64,000 nt of DNA, from NCBI GenBank assembly GCA_032209605.1, contig JASFXZ010000040.1, positions 3,100,001 to 3,164,000 on the forward strand, written 5' to 3'. Source of the stretch: Mactromeris polynyma (lineage: Eukaryota; Mollusca; Bivalvia; Venerida; Mactridae). The notes below the pieces were generated by a model. That model was not told the DNA's origin. It saw only the letters and a list, made by a program, of their open reading frames with translations, and made no database searches. The position numbers were made by a program, and so were the translations under genes. Positions 40,891-53,519 of this stretch are shown in pieces (position 1 is the first letter of the stretch; the number at the start of each line of letters is the position of its first letter).

Positions 40891-41049
40891 ATTATTTTTT
40901 GTAACTGCTATTTCATTTATTTTAACTTATTTTTTGTTGAATGTGTAATTATCGGGAACAAAATATTTTGTAAATTATTGCTGTTTATGTCTATTATATA
41001 TATTATATTCCTTAATTCTATGTTTTATCCTGCTAGTCGTAGAATGTGC

Positions 41050-41345
41050 TTTTTGTGCTCCACACCGTTGGTTGGGGGGGGGGGGAAGGGGCACTTAGAT
41101 TTACCCTTGTCTGTCCATCCATCAGTGCCACCAAAAGTGTGTCTTTCATATCTCCTGAACCATTGGACCTACAGTCTCCAAACTTTATAGGAAGGTATAT
41201 CAGCATGTGAAGTTGTGCACCTGGGGTTTTAGTTATGGGTCTTGAATAGGTGCAAATTAGCATTTTGACATTGTCGCTGATTATCTCAAAATGTATTTGA
41301 CCTAGAATAGCAGAACTTCATACACATTTTTGTCTTCACATGAAA
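41050..41345 (+). repeat. Dispersed mollusc-type repeat with (G)n and ctgtccatcc
   Basis: Opens with a run of 12 G, then cttgtctgtccatccatcag, catatctcctgaaccattgg and a series of gtgaagttgtgcacctggg / gaaactgtgcacctg motifs. Similar in style to 58184-58780. Confidence 0.5.
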
Positions 41346-42779
41346 CTGTGCACCTGTTTTTATTGCATTTCTTTACTAAAAGAACCCTTGATTGAGTAAA
41401 ATGAGGGCACCTGTGTCATGTGGACACATTTCTATTTTATGCTTATTTATTTTGACTTGTTGGCTATGGGTAGCATGCTGTTGACAAACTACACATAACT
41501 TTATGTTCCATTGCTGAATACTTCGGGAATGTTTTGATTTTATGATATTTCTTGTGAAGTATTTTGAATGGTAATTAAGTTCTTAGTCATGTGAAGTGAT
41601 AATTTTGTCTCTGCCTTACATGGTATTTAGTGCCAGCAACCATGACATCAGTGATGGTAACCAATTAGTAGTCTGTTATATTTGAAGCATTTCATCTCAT
41701 GATGATGGAACTATAATGTGTTAATTCCCTCATAATTTCAGAATAAATCTGTGTTACTAGACAAAAATATACACTATGCACCGGATGAACACTGCCAAAC
41801 ACCATGCAGAAATTTGACTTGTTCTGAGCACAGCTTGAATCAAATACCTGCCGCCACCAAGAATCACATGACCCATGACATGTCACATGACAGGTAAAAG
41901 ATGGCGGTATAAGAAATGTTTTGAAATCTATTATGAAGTTGCAATCTTTCAGTCATGTTATATCAAGGCAGAATAAATCTAAAACATTCCATGATACAAT
42001 TTAACAATAAGACTAGAATCCTAATACTTAAATGTCTGCAACATTTAGCCACATCACCGATCTCATTGTGTGAGATCACAACTGACAGAACTCAGATACC
42101 ATAGATTCTTTGTCACCATTTTAAACACATTTTTCAAAATAATATTTTCAAATATAAATTATGTCTTATGTTCACCAGGGACCGTATCATGTGTTCCAGT
42201 GTTCACCTATGACTAGGGGCATACACATTTCTAATTAATTTATAAATTGTTCAAAAATAAAATCCTCCCAGATCTGGAAGTATTTGTTGGTGGTGGCAGT
42301 GGTTACTTCTTAGTGATGGTGATATTTTATGTCTTATGTCTCAAAATTGTGATATATTTAAAAAGAATGGAATGCAACTTCTGGTGACTCTTCGATATTG
42401 GAGTCTCAGCAGATTCCCCCCCCCCTTGTTGTCCCCTTAATTCTCCATACTTATTTGTGATGGTATACCAGACCATTCCTTGCTCCCCGGCAGCACAACT
42501 TGCCCAAATACACCCAAATACTCTTCAAATATAATACCAAAATACGGTATTAAAAACCATTATATTGACATATTATTATCCCTATTAATTGCCAACAGAT
42601 TGTTAATTGAGCAATTTTGCAATACTGATAATTGAAATAAAATGACAATTAACCATTATGGAAAAACTAATAATAAAATTTACTAATCCCAAGCTCATTT
42701 ATAGTTTTATTTGGGATAATAAAAAGGAAAAAAAACAAAAACATACGTTGATAGGAGATAAACTAAATGGTTGTCTTAG

Positions 42780-42861
42780 CCTGGAATCCTGACCAAACCT
42801 CCTATTGCTCCGCGTCGGTAAACTGACAGCGTTAGCAACCAGTGAGCCAGGACCCAATGCT
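42780..42861 (-). mobile_element. 82-bp tRNA-like retroposon with 13-bp TSD
   Basis: Flanked by atggttgtcttag (42767-42779 and 42862-42874). On the minus strand the insert reads like a tRNA head: an A-box-like tggctcactggttgctaacg and a degenerate B box near ggtttggtcaggattcc. It is a short SINE head or a tRNA-like copy. Confidence 0.65.
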
Positions 42862-44020
42862 ATGGTTGTCTTAGAGTTCTTACATAATATCTATTAACAT
42901 AAAATGGGTGAAAATATTAACAAATAACGTCACTGCCAACTGGAAAGTTATAACAACATTTAACTTAACAAAGTACTGGAATGTTTTGCTTATTTTTTTA
43001 CATGAATTTGGATAGTCTTAAGAACCTTCCTTTTATGAATTTGCCCATATTTTACAATAAATGTACTGGAGTTATGGATCGAAGTGAAAAGTAAATCTAA
43101 CAGAAATATCCCTATATGTGTTTGGGTACATACGATCCATGTTTATGCCTCTTAACTGTAATATTGCTCATTATTTATATTTTATACTACTTTATTACCT
43201 TCCATAACCATTTAAAAACATACATTTCCATATAAAATAACCGTATTTGGACAAATTAGACTGTATTTGTGTAAATCTAACTGTATTTGGGTATATTTGG
43301 GTAAATCGTGCCACCCCTTGCTCCCCTATTCCCGAACATGTTTACCCTCTCCAAAATGTTATGTGGAATGTCTTATGTCATTTCATTCCGAAATGTACAT
43401 AGCACAAGAAGCATGTAATGAAAAATAAACGTAACATTTTCATTACAAAACATTCATAGTTTCACGGACATGTCCGAGATAGTTTTCTTTCTCATCACCG
43501 ATTTAAACTTGATTTGTAACGCAATTAATTTATTGTAATCTAAGGGGAACAACTGTGAGTAATTGACTCTGTATAACTTATTAGAGTGACTTCCCTTATT
43601 TTGTTGCAGACTGATTTCATCCACAAGTGACATCTACAGCAAGTGTAAGGTTACTTTCACTCATTTATTTAGCGCAGGTGATACAATCGAACATTTTATT
43701 TTGCATTAAGTGAGGATTATAAATAAAGAGCTTGAGTTTGCTCTGAAATGATCATGAAATCCGACAGGATGACGAAATATTAGCTCAGAAATAAAGAACG
43801 GTGTCAGCTGGTCCATACTTTCAGTCGAGTTACGGAATATGCGATTGGAAAATTACGTGTGGAAATATAGCTACCGAATTTATTCGGTTTCTTATTTTAT
43901 AATCTTATTATTTCTGGTCAATGTCACTCGAGCGACAAGTTATCAAGTCATTCTAAACGAGCTATTATTTGGACAAACATGATGCGGCTTTGAATTTTAG
44001 AAATCAAAGCCACTAAATTC

Positions 44021-44200
44021 CAGGGGCGTAGCTGCCTATATGTGAGTACGCGGCTGAATCCACATGATTGTGACAAAATGCACCAGATGCCAGATTGCAC
44101 TATGGTTTTCAAAATTTTCCAGGGGGGGGGGGGGCATGCCCCCGGACCCACCTAGCACAATTATGAATCCACATGGAATAGAGGGCTAGCTACGCCCCCG
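44021..44200. mobile_element. CAGGGGCGTAGC element, copy 2 (5-bp TSD)
   Basis: 180 bp, CAGGGGCGTAGCT to AGCTACGCCCCCG, flanked by aattc (44016-44020 and 44201-44205). It contains a G run and gcatgcccccggaccca, as in copy 1's tactcccccgg. Confidence 0.75.
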
Positions 44201-44348
44201 AATTCCATAACTGCATTGTAAACTTAAGCGTTTGGAAATGTTAAAAGCAGTAAAAACAGTATTGACAAAAATACCGAAAGTTATGACAGAAAAAGAATCT
44301 AATTCCACCACATTTATTGAACAAAACGATCAGCACATTGACTTGTGT

Positions 44349-44615
44349 TTAAACTTCAGCCTGGAATACATTATTCATATACGGTCTCTGCTTTAGCCAT
44401 GACAATGATAATGGAGAACTGAAGTGTGTAGAAGCTATCCCCCAACGACAATTTAGTTCCTTCAGCTGCACATGGACCATATCAAGTGCTGAAACATAAT
44501 AGATCTGATGTATCATAGATTTCCTTGATGGACCAAATTTTTCCAATAAGGATGTTGTTACCACTGGGTAGAATGAAGGCAGCCATGGACTGTCTGCACT
44601 GGTATTTTTCACTTG
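44349..44615 (-). CDS. Putative 3'-terminal coding exon, unrecognised protein
   Basis: An open frame of about 87 codons ending TAA at 44349. The composition looks like real protein (LLEKFGPSRKSMIHQIYYVS, DMVHVQLKELNCRWGI, SLSWLKQRPYMNNVF) and less AT-driven than the surroundings. An AATAAA follows the stop by about 30 nt (minus strand, near 44312-44317), as in a terminal exon. The acceptor side is uncertain: a weak site (aataacaacag) lies at about 44620, directly next to SINE-like sequence that may have interrupted the gene. No further exons were found upstream on this strand, so it may be the remnant of a truncated gene. The family is not recognised. Confidence 0.4.
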   Translation of the reverse strand, partial: QVKNTSADSPWLPSFYPVVTTSLLEKFGPSRKSMIHQIYYVSALDMVHVQLKELNCRWGIASTHFSSPLSLSWLKQRPYMNNVFQAEV

Positions 44616-44625
44616 ACTGTTGTTA

Positions 44626-44833
44626 TTATTAAGGCACAGTGGTTTAGGGATACATAGTCCTTATCCAAATGTCATGAGTACAAATACCACCATAGGTAAA
44701 GTTGAATCATGAACTTCACAATGTCATGAATAAGGTGCAAGTTCTGGCTTGTACTCTAGGAAGTTGTCATAATTGACAGTGATTACCATAATGTAATTTG
44801 TTTCGCAACCAATGTAAAAGTTTAAACAATGAA
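44626..44833 (+). mobile_element. SINE-like copy, family 2
   Basis: Degenerate tRNA-like start (ggcacagtggtttagg...), then atcatgaacttcacaatg and a 3' part tttgtttcgcaaccaatgta that match 48594-48826. It lies immediately beside the putative terminal exon 44349-44612. Confidence 0.45.
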
Positions 44834-45324
44834 ATAAAGAGAAAGATATATGTCTTTCAAATTCAATTGCATCAAAATGCCTATTAGATTTTTATCAACA
44901 TTTATGAAGGCACTAAATGTGCAAATGTGTTGGCAAACAAAAATATAAATTGTCTATTCAGTATTGGCTGGAACATACCATATACGGTCCCTGGTATTGG
45001 TCAATATTTTGCGAATCACATTTTAATTGGCTGATCATCTCAGAGTTTGTTTACAACCGTTCTCAAGTAAATATAGACATGGTTTATATGTCCGTGACAG
45101 ACTATACCATTAGTATTGACAGTATGAATTCTAAAATTGCTACCACCAAATTTGATTCAAGTTGCATGACTGTGCATGTATGATACATTTCTGGGCATCA
45201 CACCCTAACCAAATACGTTGATGGCATACTGTAATATCCTATATTCATTGATATACATGTACTTTTGTTAATAAATCACATTAATTGTGCTTGTTGCTCA
45301 GTCTGTACAATAAAATTGATTATT

Positions 45325-45551
45325 TGAGCCCTGCTATTGGATTTACAACCTCTTCTGTAAGTGACGTCATTTCAACATGTGATGTCACTATTTGCAAGCA
45401 GGAAACAATATTTACTCCATATGGTCACTTCATTTTTATTGCCATTTGTGGCAAATATTGCTTACTGTCAGTTCATGGTGACGTCACATGTGACGTTTTC
45501 TGGAAATGATGTCGCTTAAAGAAGAGGTTGGAAATCGTACAATGGTGCTCA
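45325..45551. mobile_element. MITE with paired CRE octamers, copy 2
   Basis: About 227 bp, same orientation and close similarity to 1718-1955 along its length (small indels only). Terminal inverted repeats are built on ACCTCTTCT / AGAAGAGGT. TGACGTCA occurs at 45362-45369 and 45479-45486. Confidence 0.75.
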
Positions 45552-47327
45552 TTTCTTAATAACATTACTCTCACAATTTCGTAGCTTTACTTTCAGGGTC
45601 AGGCCTCGTGGCATGTGATATTTTTAACAGCTCTACATAGGGACAAAAATTAATTTGTTTGCAAAGTAAATGGATTGGGAATGAAAGTAATCAACAACAA
45701 TGTAGAGATATTGAAATTATTTATTTATAGAATGCAAGGAGAGTTGATTCTGGTCCTTGTTTACACTCGCTTTGTTTTATTCCTCGTTAGTTTGCACATG
45801 AAGTGGCTGCATTATCAATGTTTGTGGTGTACCGGAAATGTTTTACAATTTTTTTTTGTCATATACCGGTACTGGTGGAAAACGCAGTTTATCATTGTGG
45901 ACAATTTTTTCCTCTGCGGAAATTCTATAAAAGTTCTAGACAGCTATTATGTCAGATGAATTCACACATTAATGTAAAATGCTGCAGGAGGAAACCCTTA
46001 TTGATTCGGAGCAATTTTCCGATATCAAAAGTAGTTTTGTTAAATATAATAATGCCTTTGAACTGAAAAATTGTGGTAAGTTGGGATTGCTAAGTGCATT
46101 CATGAAAAGAAATGAGGACCTGAAATATTGCTAGGGATTGCTGATTATTTTCAAAGTCATTTTTAAAAGTGCAATATATTCAATAATTATTCTATTTTCA
46201 CTATTTAAATGGCATCTTTGGTAGTGAGAATATAGTAATTTCTATCAGTTTACAAAACATTGAATACCTGGATTAAAGAGAGTAGTATCATTTACTGTAA
46301 ATTGTTCTCTGCCATTCATACGAGAATTATATTATATCAATGCATTTATTTTTCAGCCATTATTCTGGTACACTTCTAGGTATTGTAGGTGAGAATACGG
46401 AGTATCAGAGAGGTAATGTATTCAAATACAGACAGCAAGCAGTAACTTATACATAGCTTTGAGATGGATGCAAAAGTTACAGAGAGCACTCCTTGAAAGA
46501 CTCTGAAAATAACAATTTAAACTGAAAAATGGTTAATATGATGAGTATATAATTATTCTGTATTGGGAACATAATTAATAACTGTTTTGACAATAATGAT
46601 ATGTGTTCTCTGGAACTTAATGTTTGGAGTCCTCTTTACAAAGTTTTGCTAAATTTACATAGAAAGACTCCTGATTTTCAGAAACATTTCTCAAGACTCC
46701 CATTTTTCAAATCCCAGTGAGAATCATGTAGGATAAACATGTCTGTGAGTCAGGATAGCAGACTAAATGGTACAGTTAGTCATCACACCACGACATGTTG
46801 ACTAGATGAGATGGAAATGAAGATATAAATATTAGATATGCAAGGACACTACCTTAATGTAATCCAACAGAATGTCCAGTTCTAGCCTTAGTTAATGACA
46901 ATATGGAGCATAGTAACTGTTCTTGAAATTAAGGATTAGCTGCATCCCCATTATATTTAACATGGACATTGGAACAGCATTTATGGAAACTAGCATCTTA
47001 TAAATAATTTCTTTAGAAACTTTTCTCATGTACAGCAGCAGTTTCTGAGTGTGTTGATATGATGGTCAGATTTTAACTAATACATATGTATATTTACTTT
47101 CACAGCATATATCTAATATTTGTCCAGATTTCTGCACAATTGTTAGTGAACTGTTTTCAATATTCAGATAAATTTGATATCAACTTTTAAATGTGAAGTG
47201 TACACATTTGCTATTTTATTTGGCTAAGTAATCACCGTATATCAATATCATTTTATGAAATTTGAATAAATATTTGAAACTTTATAAGATGCTACTTAGT
47301 AGTTTTATCCAAAAGTAGAGCTGTCAT

Positions 47328-47812
47328 TGATAGAAACAATATCAATGTATCATTGATATTTTACCGTTGATTGATTATCGATACATATTTTAAAAAATCG
47401 ATACTTATGAATAATAAATGCATGCCTGAAAACGATGAAAACTCGCCCAAAACAAAAATTTGAATCAAGGGCTATGTCTTTGCGGTACCTATCAAATGTA
47501 CGAAATAAATAACTGGAGCTTATTCATTTATAACGTATTTATTTTGCAAAAACACTTGTAAGCTTCATAATAGCACGGACCTATATATATGTATATAGGT
47601 CCGTGATAATAGTGAGGAAACAAGACTGTCAAAGTAATACATGAGCATGTAAAAGAGATCCCTAGAAATGAAAATATATGAAATCATGAACTGCAAGCAT
47701 GTAATTGACATTTTAGTAAACAATAATTGATATATCAATGTATCTTCTATATTTCTCATTCGATATATCAATATCGTCAATATGCACTTCGTGGAATCAA
47801 TGACAAAGCTAA
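47328..47812. mobile_element. Probable hAT-like MITE with palindromic centre
   Basis: Left tagagctgtcattgatag and right gaatcaatgacaaagcta form inverted ends, and subterminal atcaatgtat/gatatatcaat motifs occur on both sides. A 32-base near-palindrome lies at 47574-47605. Confidence 0.45.
47574..47605. repeat. 32-base near-perfect palindrome
   Basis: cacggacctatatat and its complement meet around atgtata; the outer 13 bases pair perfectly. Confidence 0.7.
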
Positions 47813-48331
47813 TTGTCAGTACAAATGTACATTTACCATGTGAGAGAGTTTCCCAGCCTTTTGAAAACCACCATAAAAAAGGGAACATATTACCAGTAAA
47901 GAAATATCCAAATTCTTTGATAGATATGTTGATTATGAAAGTTCATACCATGATGGAAACAAAATGCTAAAAAGTTGGGTGGTTTTACTTGTACATTCCC
48001 ACATATTGATAACTAATTGACTGTAACAATCCTCTATTGTAGACCTTCTGTGAAGAATTCATCCGTAGTTGTAAGGGGGATTTAATCCAACAGAAAATTG
48101 TATTGATCAAGAAATCAGTCCTAGACTGTTGAATGTTGGCTGATATTCGTATTGTTGTGCTATACCAACTGACATTGTACTTGGAATGCCATGATTTGAT
48201 GGATTTTACACAACAGTTTTGTTATACCAAGTAAGTAAACTTGTTGTTAATGAGTTTTTCTCTGCCAAAATATTTTGTCAAGGTTCTTTGATTGGTGTTA
48301 TGTAATACGTTTTCAAGGGTATATTTTACTC

Positions 48332-48393
48332 ATTCTATTTACTGGTATTTGAACCGGTGTGAATTCTATTTACTGGTATTTGAACCGGTGTGA
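48332..48393 (+). repeat. 31-bp tandem duplication
   Basis: attctatttactggtatttg and the next 11 bases (aaccggtgtga) are repeated once, identical. Confidence 0.85.
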
Positions 48394-48593
48394 TTTCGTT
48401 TAAAATATTTCAGTCACATTAGAAAGTTGGAATATTACAGTTTCATTTTTCTCCCAAATTTAAATACAAGTTTTTTATGCCGTAGTATTGATTAGTTAGA
48501 ACGATCGATGCACAGAAGTGTCATCTTGATGTTTCTGGACAGACATGGTGCTAATCTGGTGTCAGTAGGATGAATATATCTGATTCATTTCTT

Positions 48594-48826
48594 TAAGTTG
48601 GCATGGTGGTCGAGCGTCTGACTCCAAATCCAATGGAAGTGAGTTTGAACCCTTCTTTTAGTGGGATTTGATCATGAACTTCGCAGTCCCCAAATTATGC
48701 TTAGAAACTGATCAGTCTGGGTGACTGATCAGTTTCTAAGCACAATTTGGGGGTAGCAGTCATGGAAAGTGTGTTGTAAGAACTTGTTTCACAATTGATG
48801 TAAAATAAATAACTTTGAATTCAAAA
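48594..48826 (+). mobile_element. SINE-like copy, family 2, containing a 30-bp hairpin
   Basis: tRNA-like head ggcatggtggtcgagcgtct with a B-box-like gagtttgaaccc, then atcatgaacttcgcagt, then ttgtttcacaattgatgtaa. The 3' part matches 44626-44833. A large hairpin (48688-48752) sits in the middle. Confidence 0.55.
48688..48752. repeat. 30-bp inverted repeat, 5-bp loop
   Basis: Arms 48688-48717 and 48723-48752 pair at 29 of 30 positions around tgggt. Core gaaactgatcagt. Probably formed inside the SINE by template switching. Confidence 0.85.
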
Positions 48827-51254
48827 ATTGATTTACACAAACCATTAACTGAGCAATTAGCACTTCACATCTTGATGAAAATATAAGGTAACATTAATTA
48901 CATAGAGCCTTTCAAGAGGGTACATGTTCATAAAATTATAAGTGAAAATTATCCATTATCTGTAATATTAAATAGTATTAAAATGAAAATGTTAAAAAGG
49001 CATGAAAGTGATCAACACTTAGGCATCTAATTATACAGCTCACATTAGAACTCACTCACCCTAACTCACTGTACTTATTAACCCTGTCCATCATGCATTG
49101 TGTGGTCTCAATGCATCTATGATCATCTCATACCCGCACACATTTCCTTTACAAGTTTTCTACTCAGTCATAATGACTAATACAGAAATTACTTGCAAAG
49201 ACTGTTAAAGAAATCTGCATGATCAATCAATGACAACTTGCCGCTTTAACTCTGCTCAGTAAGTGATATGGAAATAGGACTGTGATAGTCTCAACTTAAT
49301 CCTTCTCATCGAGACTTACAAGGGGGCATTATTGAACTGTGTGCACACATCTGTAGAGTTGTTTCATTGCTACTTGTTTTCTGTATATGGAAATTGTTTG
49401 CAAATATTGCAACAGAACAATATCATATATTGATTGCTTTTTTTCACGCATATCCAATTTTCATTATGTTTGCGAGCCAGACATATCGCTAAATTACAAT
49501 CATGAACATTTAGTGCAAGTATTTCATGATTCTGGCATAAATTTGCAACTTCCTTCATCTATAACTGTCGACATAATATTTACCCATTTGTGGTATTCAG
49601 TCTACTGAATCAAAGTACAGTTGACGAAAAAACACTTGCATGGTCAAGTTTTTATTTATAAAGCTCATGGTTTTCTATGAAAAGTGTTAGCTATAAATAT
49701 TAGTGACCATAGAATTGTGTAATGTAAATGATTCAATTTAACCAATCTGTAATAATTAGCAAAATTAATGTTTCCGGATCACTGCAATTATCACAGCATA
49801 TAGAGTGTGATCTCTATTTGTTATGAAATCGCAAAAAAATACTTATCTTATTGTAAATTCACTAAAATTAGATTTGCTAAATTGAGATTAGGGACAAAAT
49901 CGTGCAATTTACCATATGCCAAAAACCCCTGATATAACGTTGTTTATTTGTGCTGCACTCTCTTGAAATCCATTAATATGTTTGGTATGACTTAGTTTAC
50001 TGATCTAAATCTATTTGGGATAACAATTTGTCTGTAAATATTTGTGAAATTATTGAGATTCATTGGCATTTTCTTTTAAGAAATATAGAATGTGAGACCA
50101 ATTAGAAGAGATGTTCCCCGAGAAAGCGGGCTATACATGTATTAGTGACCAGATTTTTACATTTTCTGGCATATATGTTCTTTCTAGTTTTATTTTATAC
50201 AAAAATATTAAACTTGGTTGTCTACTTGTCTTTTTATAGTGATTCCAATATTAACAACAAAAAAGAAAAGTAATCTACAAAATGATGACATCGCCTCTGA
50301 AATGATTAACGTAAATGTGTAAATGTTATTATGTATATCATTAATTCTTTACAAATCTTCTATTTCTAAATTGAAAACAGACTAATAACATAACACTTAT
50401 AAGCATTTTTGCATTCATTTAGTTCTATAAATCAACAAAAGCAACCAAAACAATTCTGAGAAATGTGTGTAGTTTGTGCCATGAAAACTTTCATTGTGAC
50501 GTCAAAATGAATGTCACACATACAGGTTTTGTCATGGAAGAACTCGTGGTATGCCAGCATTCACCAAACAGTCTGTATCTGCTTGAAACATTATCCTTTT
50601 CTTGCAACTTTCCAAAAATTTCACCTGATCTGATTAATATTGAACTATCTAGCAGTTAAACACATGTAATGGATGTTAAGAAAGAGTTGCACCTGATGTA
50701 AAAGAGTAACATGTACTTTGAAATTTTGTTTGTTCTTCTGTCTTTCTTTATTTAACACTATACCAGTTAACCTTAGAATAACATACACTGGAGTACTTGA
50801 TTGGTATTAATTGGATTAATAAGCTTTACTTTCGATTCAGCAATTCAAGCTGTTGCTCTTTCATTGATGTAGAAGTTATCATCCTTGGTTTTTTTTCAAG
50901 CTTGTAACAAAGTATATTGATCTAACTATTAACCTATGTTAAGCTTTGTAACACTGTGTAATTTTCATTCATAAGCTGTTTTCCAGGTTAGGTGCAGTTA
51001 TTAACTTCTTTAACAAATTCTTTCTTTTCAACATTATTTACACTGTAACATATTGGTCTGTAACATATTGGTTAGTGCATGCTTCTCTTGTCTGTATACT
51101 TTATTTCAAACGCTGGATCCCGTCTTCCCAGTGTATGACTATTAATGATGCAATAGTTAACAGTTGCATACGGAATGGCTTACATGTCGTACGAGTCCTT
51201 CACTTAACCATTTTTTTTTTATTCTTTCTATTAAAAATTGATATTGATTTCTTC

Positions 51255-52295
51255 CATGTAACAGTCAGGATTAATGGATGTCAGCTGTCAAGGTGTCCAT
51301 CGACGAGGCATCTGTTGGACACTCTAGGCGTAACCCTATTTTGGCCTAATCCTGATGAAACTTGTGCAGAATATTTGCCCCAACAAAATCTTTGTCAAGT
51401 TCATATTATAGTTTGGTACTGGGTCAAGTGGGGTCAAAAACAAAGTCATAGGGTAAAATCATAGAACATTCTTGTTAACTGTCTAGAGGCCCCATTTTCA
51501 ACCTAAGCAACATGGAACCTTATCAAATTGTTTGACTTAATGAAATGCATGTCATGTTCTATTCTGAGTAATGTTGGGTCAAAACTAGGTCACAAGGTCA
51601 AATCATACAACATTCTTTTGAACACTTTAGAGGCCACATTGTCTACCTTTAAACTACATGAAATCATCCAAATGTTTGTCTTAATAAAATGGTAGTCCAG
51701 GGTCAAGTGAGATCAAAATTTAGGTTGAATGGTCAAATCAAAGAGAATCCTTGTGTTCTCCCTAGACTTACTGGGTATTCGGATAACAGGCTTTCCAGTT
51801 TGCTAAAACTCCTAAAAAAGTATCAAAAGTCCTAAAAAAGCCCTATTTGTTCATTGAAATTCCTAGTTTTCATGTTTGTTTTCAATGTGAATTGTCAATT
51901 ATGTTTGAATTAATTTACTCGTTTATAAATTTGAACTGTATTTAACAATATTTTTCTAGTTCTTTTCAAACTGTGGCTTTTCAGTCACTTCACCAGTGAA
52001 TCGTTAGTCTCAGCTTGGTACTGGCTGTGACTGTTGTACACAGATTTTTGAGTACACTGAAGACTATTGGGCACTGGTAAACATACAATGACTTCCCATA
52101 TAATTATGTTAGTTGACATTGTCTCAATTTTTCAGAGGTAAGTGGTTCCTGAAACAGCCCTAATATTTTAGAATGGAGTCCTTGAAAACTCCTAATTTTA
52201 GAATTAGTTCATAATAGCCTTAAAATTCGCCCTATTTTTGTCAGTAGCTGCTGGAAAGCCTGAGATAAGCAATCTAGGGCCACCGTGGTCCTCTT
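51255..52295 (+). repeat. GGTCAAGTGGGGTCAAAA internally repeated element with nested insertion
   Basis: Three related units of about 150 bp (gtcaaNtNNggtcaaaa, acattcttNt, ctagaggccNcatt) end in gggccaccgtggtcctcttg. Between 51788 and 52264 another element with inverted ends aggctttccag / ctggaaagcct is inserted. The 129-codon frame 51075-51464 runs through this repeat and is not a gene. Confidence 0.6.
51788..52264. mobile_element. Nested element with AGGCTTTCCAG ends
   Basis: Ends aggctttccag...ctggaaagcct. Subterminal aactcctaaaaaag and cctaattttag motifs also mirror each other loosely. It interrupts the repeat at 51255-52295. Confidence 0.5.
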
Positions 52296-53519
52296 GTTTA
52301 TTCATGATATTCGTATTTAAATGATTTATCTAAAGTCCTTATTTGCATTTGTATGATGCTTTGGTAGTGTATATATAGATTTACACAGTTTAAATACAGT
52401 AAATATATCATTCTGTTCTAAAGACTTTGTATCTCAATTGAAAATTGAAGAGTTTAAATTTTGTCCTTGAAATGCTGATGAATCATGAACTACATATAAC
52501 AAGGTGTAATCACCACTGATGCAGGAATTCAGTGACTTGGTGTTAAAACTACATTTGTCTCACATCAGTTATGACAGTTATTTCAACTTACACTCAATGA
52601 CTGTTTCGTGGGTTGCCAACCATTACATGATTCTGAGACACTTAGGATTGGGAAGTTTGTGGCTCAACCTCTTTGTCAGGGACCTCTGAATCAGAATTCA
52701 TTCAGGTCATCTATCCCTGGACCACTGTTCCCAATATATAAGCCCCTGTTAAGCTGCCAGCGTGTTTGTTACAGAGAGCTAAGACTTCAGATTATGAGAC
52801 AACAAAATTGAATGCTTACCTCAGGCTGGAAAAAAATGAAATAAAATATTTATATTAAACACAGCTGATGCAGTTTGATTTACTGGTGTGTGTTATAATG
52901 ATCGTACCTGTCAAATATGATTGGTTCTAATTGATAAGCAGAAAATATGTTTGTATAATGCTTGCTCTATCAATCAATTGCTAATTCTGATACAGATTTT
53001 CTTGGTTCATTTAGTATACAAACTTGTTTCCATGATACATCAAATGTATTCTTCAGTAGTACAAATCAGATTTTATCTATGAATTTTAAAGTAATATATA
53101 CGCCCACTGACTGAATTGATTGTTTAATTAAGTTATAAAATTGGTATGTACTATGTGACACCTATGGCAGTGTGGTGTGCTGGTTTTTCTACATTTGGGA
53201 AAACAATTAAAATACGGAAAAAGCTAAAATTAATAAATAACGTTCCCCAGAATTTATAGTAGATTGATACTTGAATATTCTATAAATGAAAGAGATCGAA
53301 TAATTCTTTAGGCAATATGTTTTACTAGTTTCCTAACTTTCTTATAATCTTACATTATAATAAACAGGACTTAGCATATAATATATGTATCTAGATTTCA
53401 AGAAAAGCATTGCCATGGTATGATTATTTCATTGAATATTTTAATCATTATCAGACTAAGATTTTTCAGAAATGATCCTAAATGCACCTTAAGCGCAGAA
53501 TTTAAGCTAGAGTACCTTT

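Larger units (their letters stand above)
39593..44011. other. Kelch gene 3' region and repeat-rich spacer
   Basis: Begins with the probable 3'UTR (AATAAA at 39832). It then holds the weak MITE 40724-40890, the G-run repeat 41050-41345, scattered C/G runs (42417-42425) and the tRNA-like insert 42780-42861. Nothing coding is supported. Confidence 0.5.
44834..53509. other. Gene-poor 8.7 kb with scattered repeats
   Basis: Apart from the listed MITEs, SINE and nested repeat there is only AT-rich single-copy-looking DNA. Open frames here are short and without splice support. It could be intergenic, or intron of the gene whose last exon may be 44349-44612. Confidence 0.45.

Noticed and set aside
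43611..43643. Small exon-like segment between ttgttgcag and gtgtaag
   Set aside because: No conserved reading frame and no neighbouring exons in either direction.
47565..47888. 107-codon minus-strand frame
   Set aside because: Lies inside the probable hAT-like MITE and crosses its palindrome; no protein features.
51075..51464. 129-codon plus-strand frame
   Set aside because: Runs into a dispersed internally repeated element and shows no domain or splice support.
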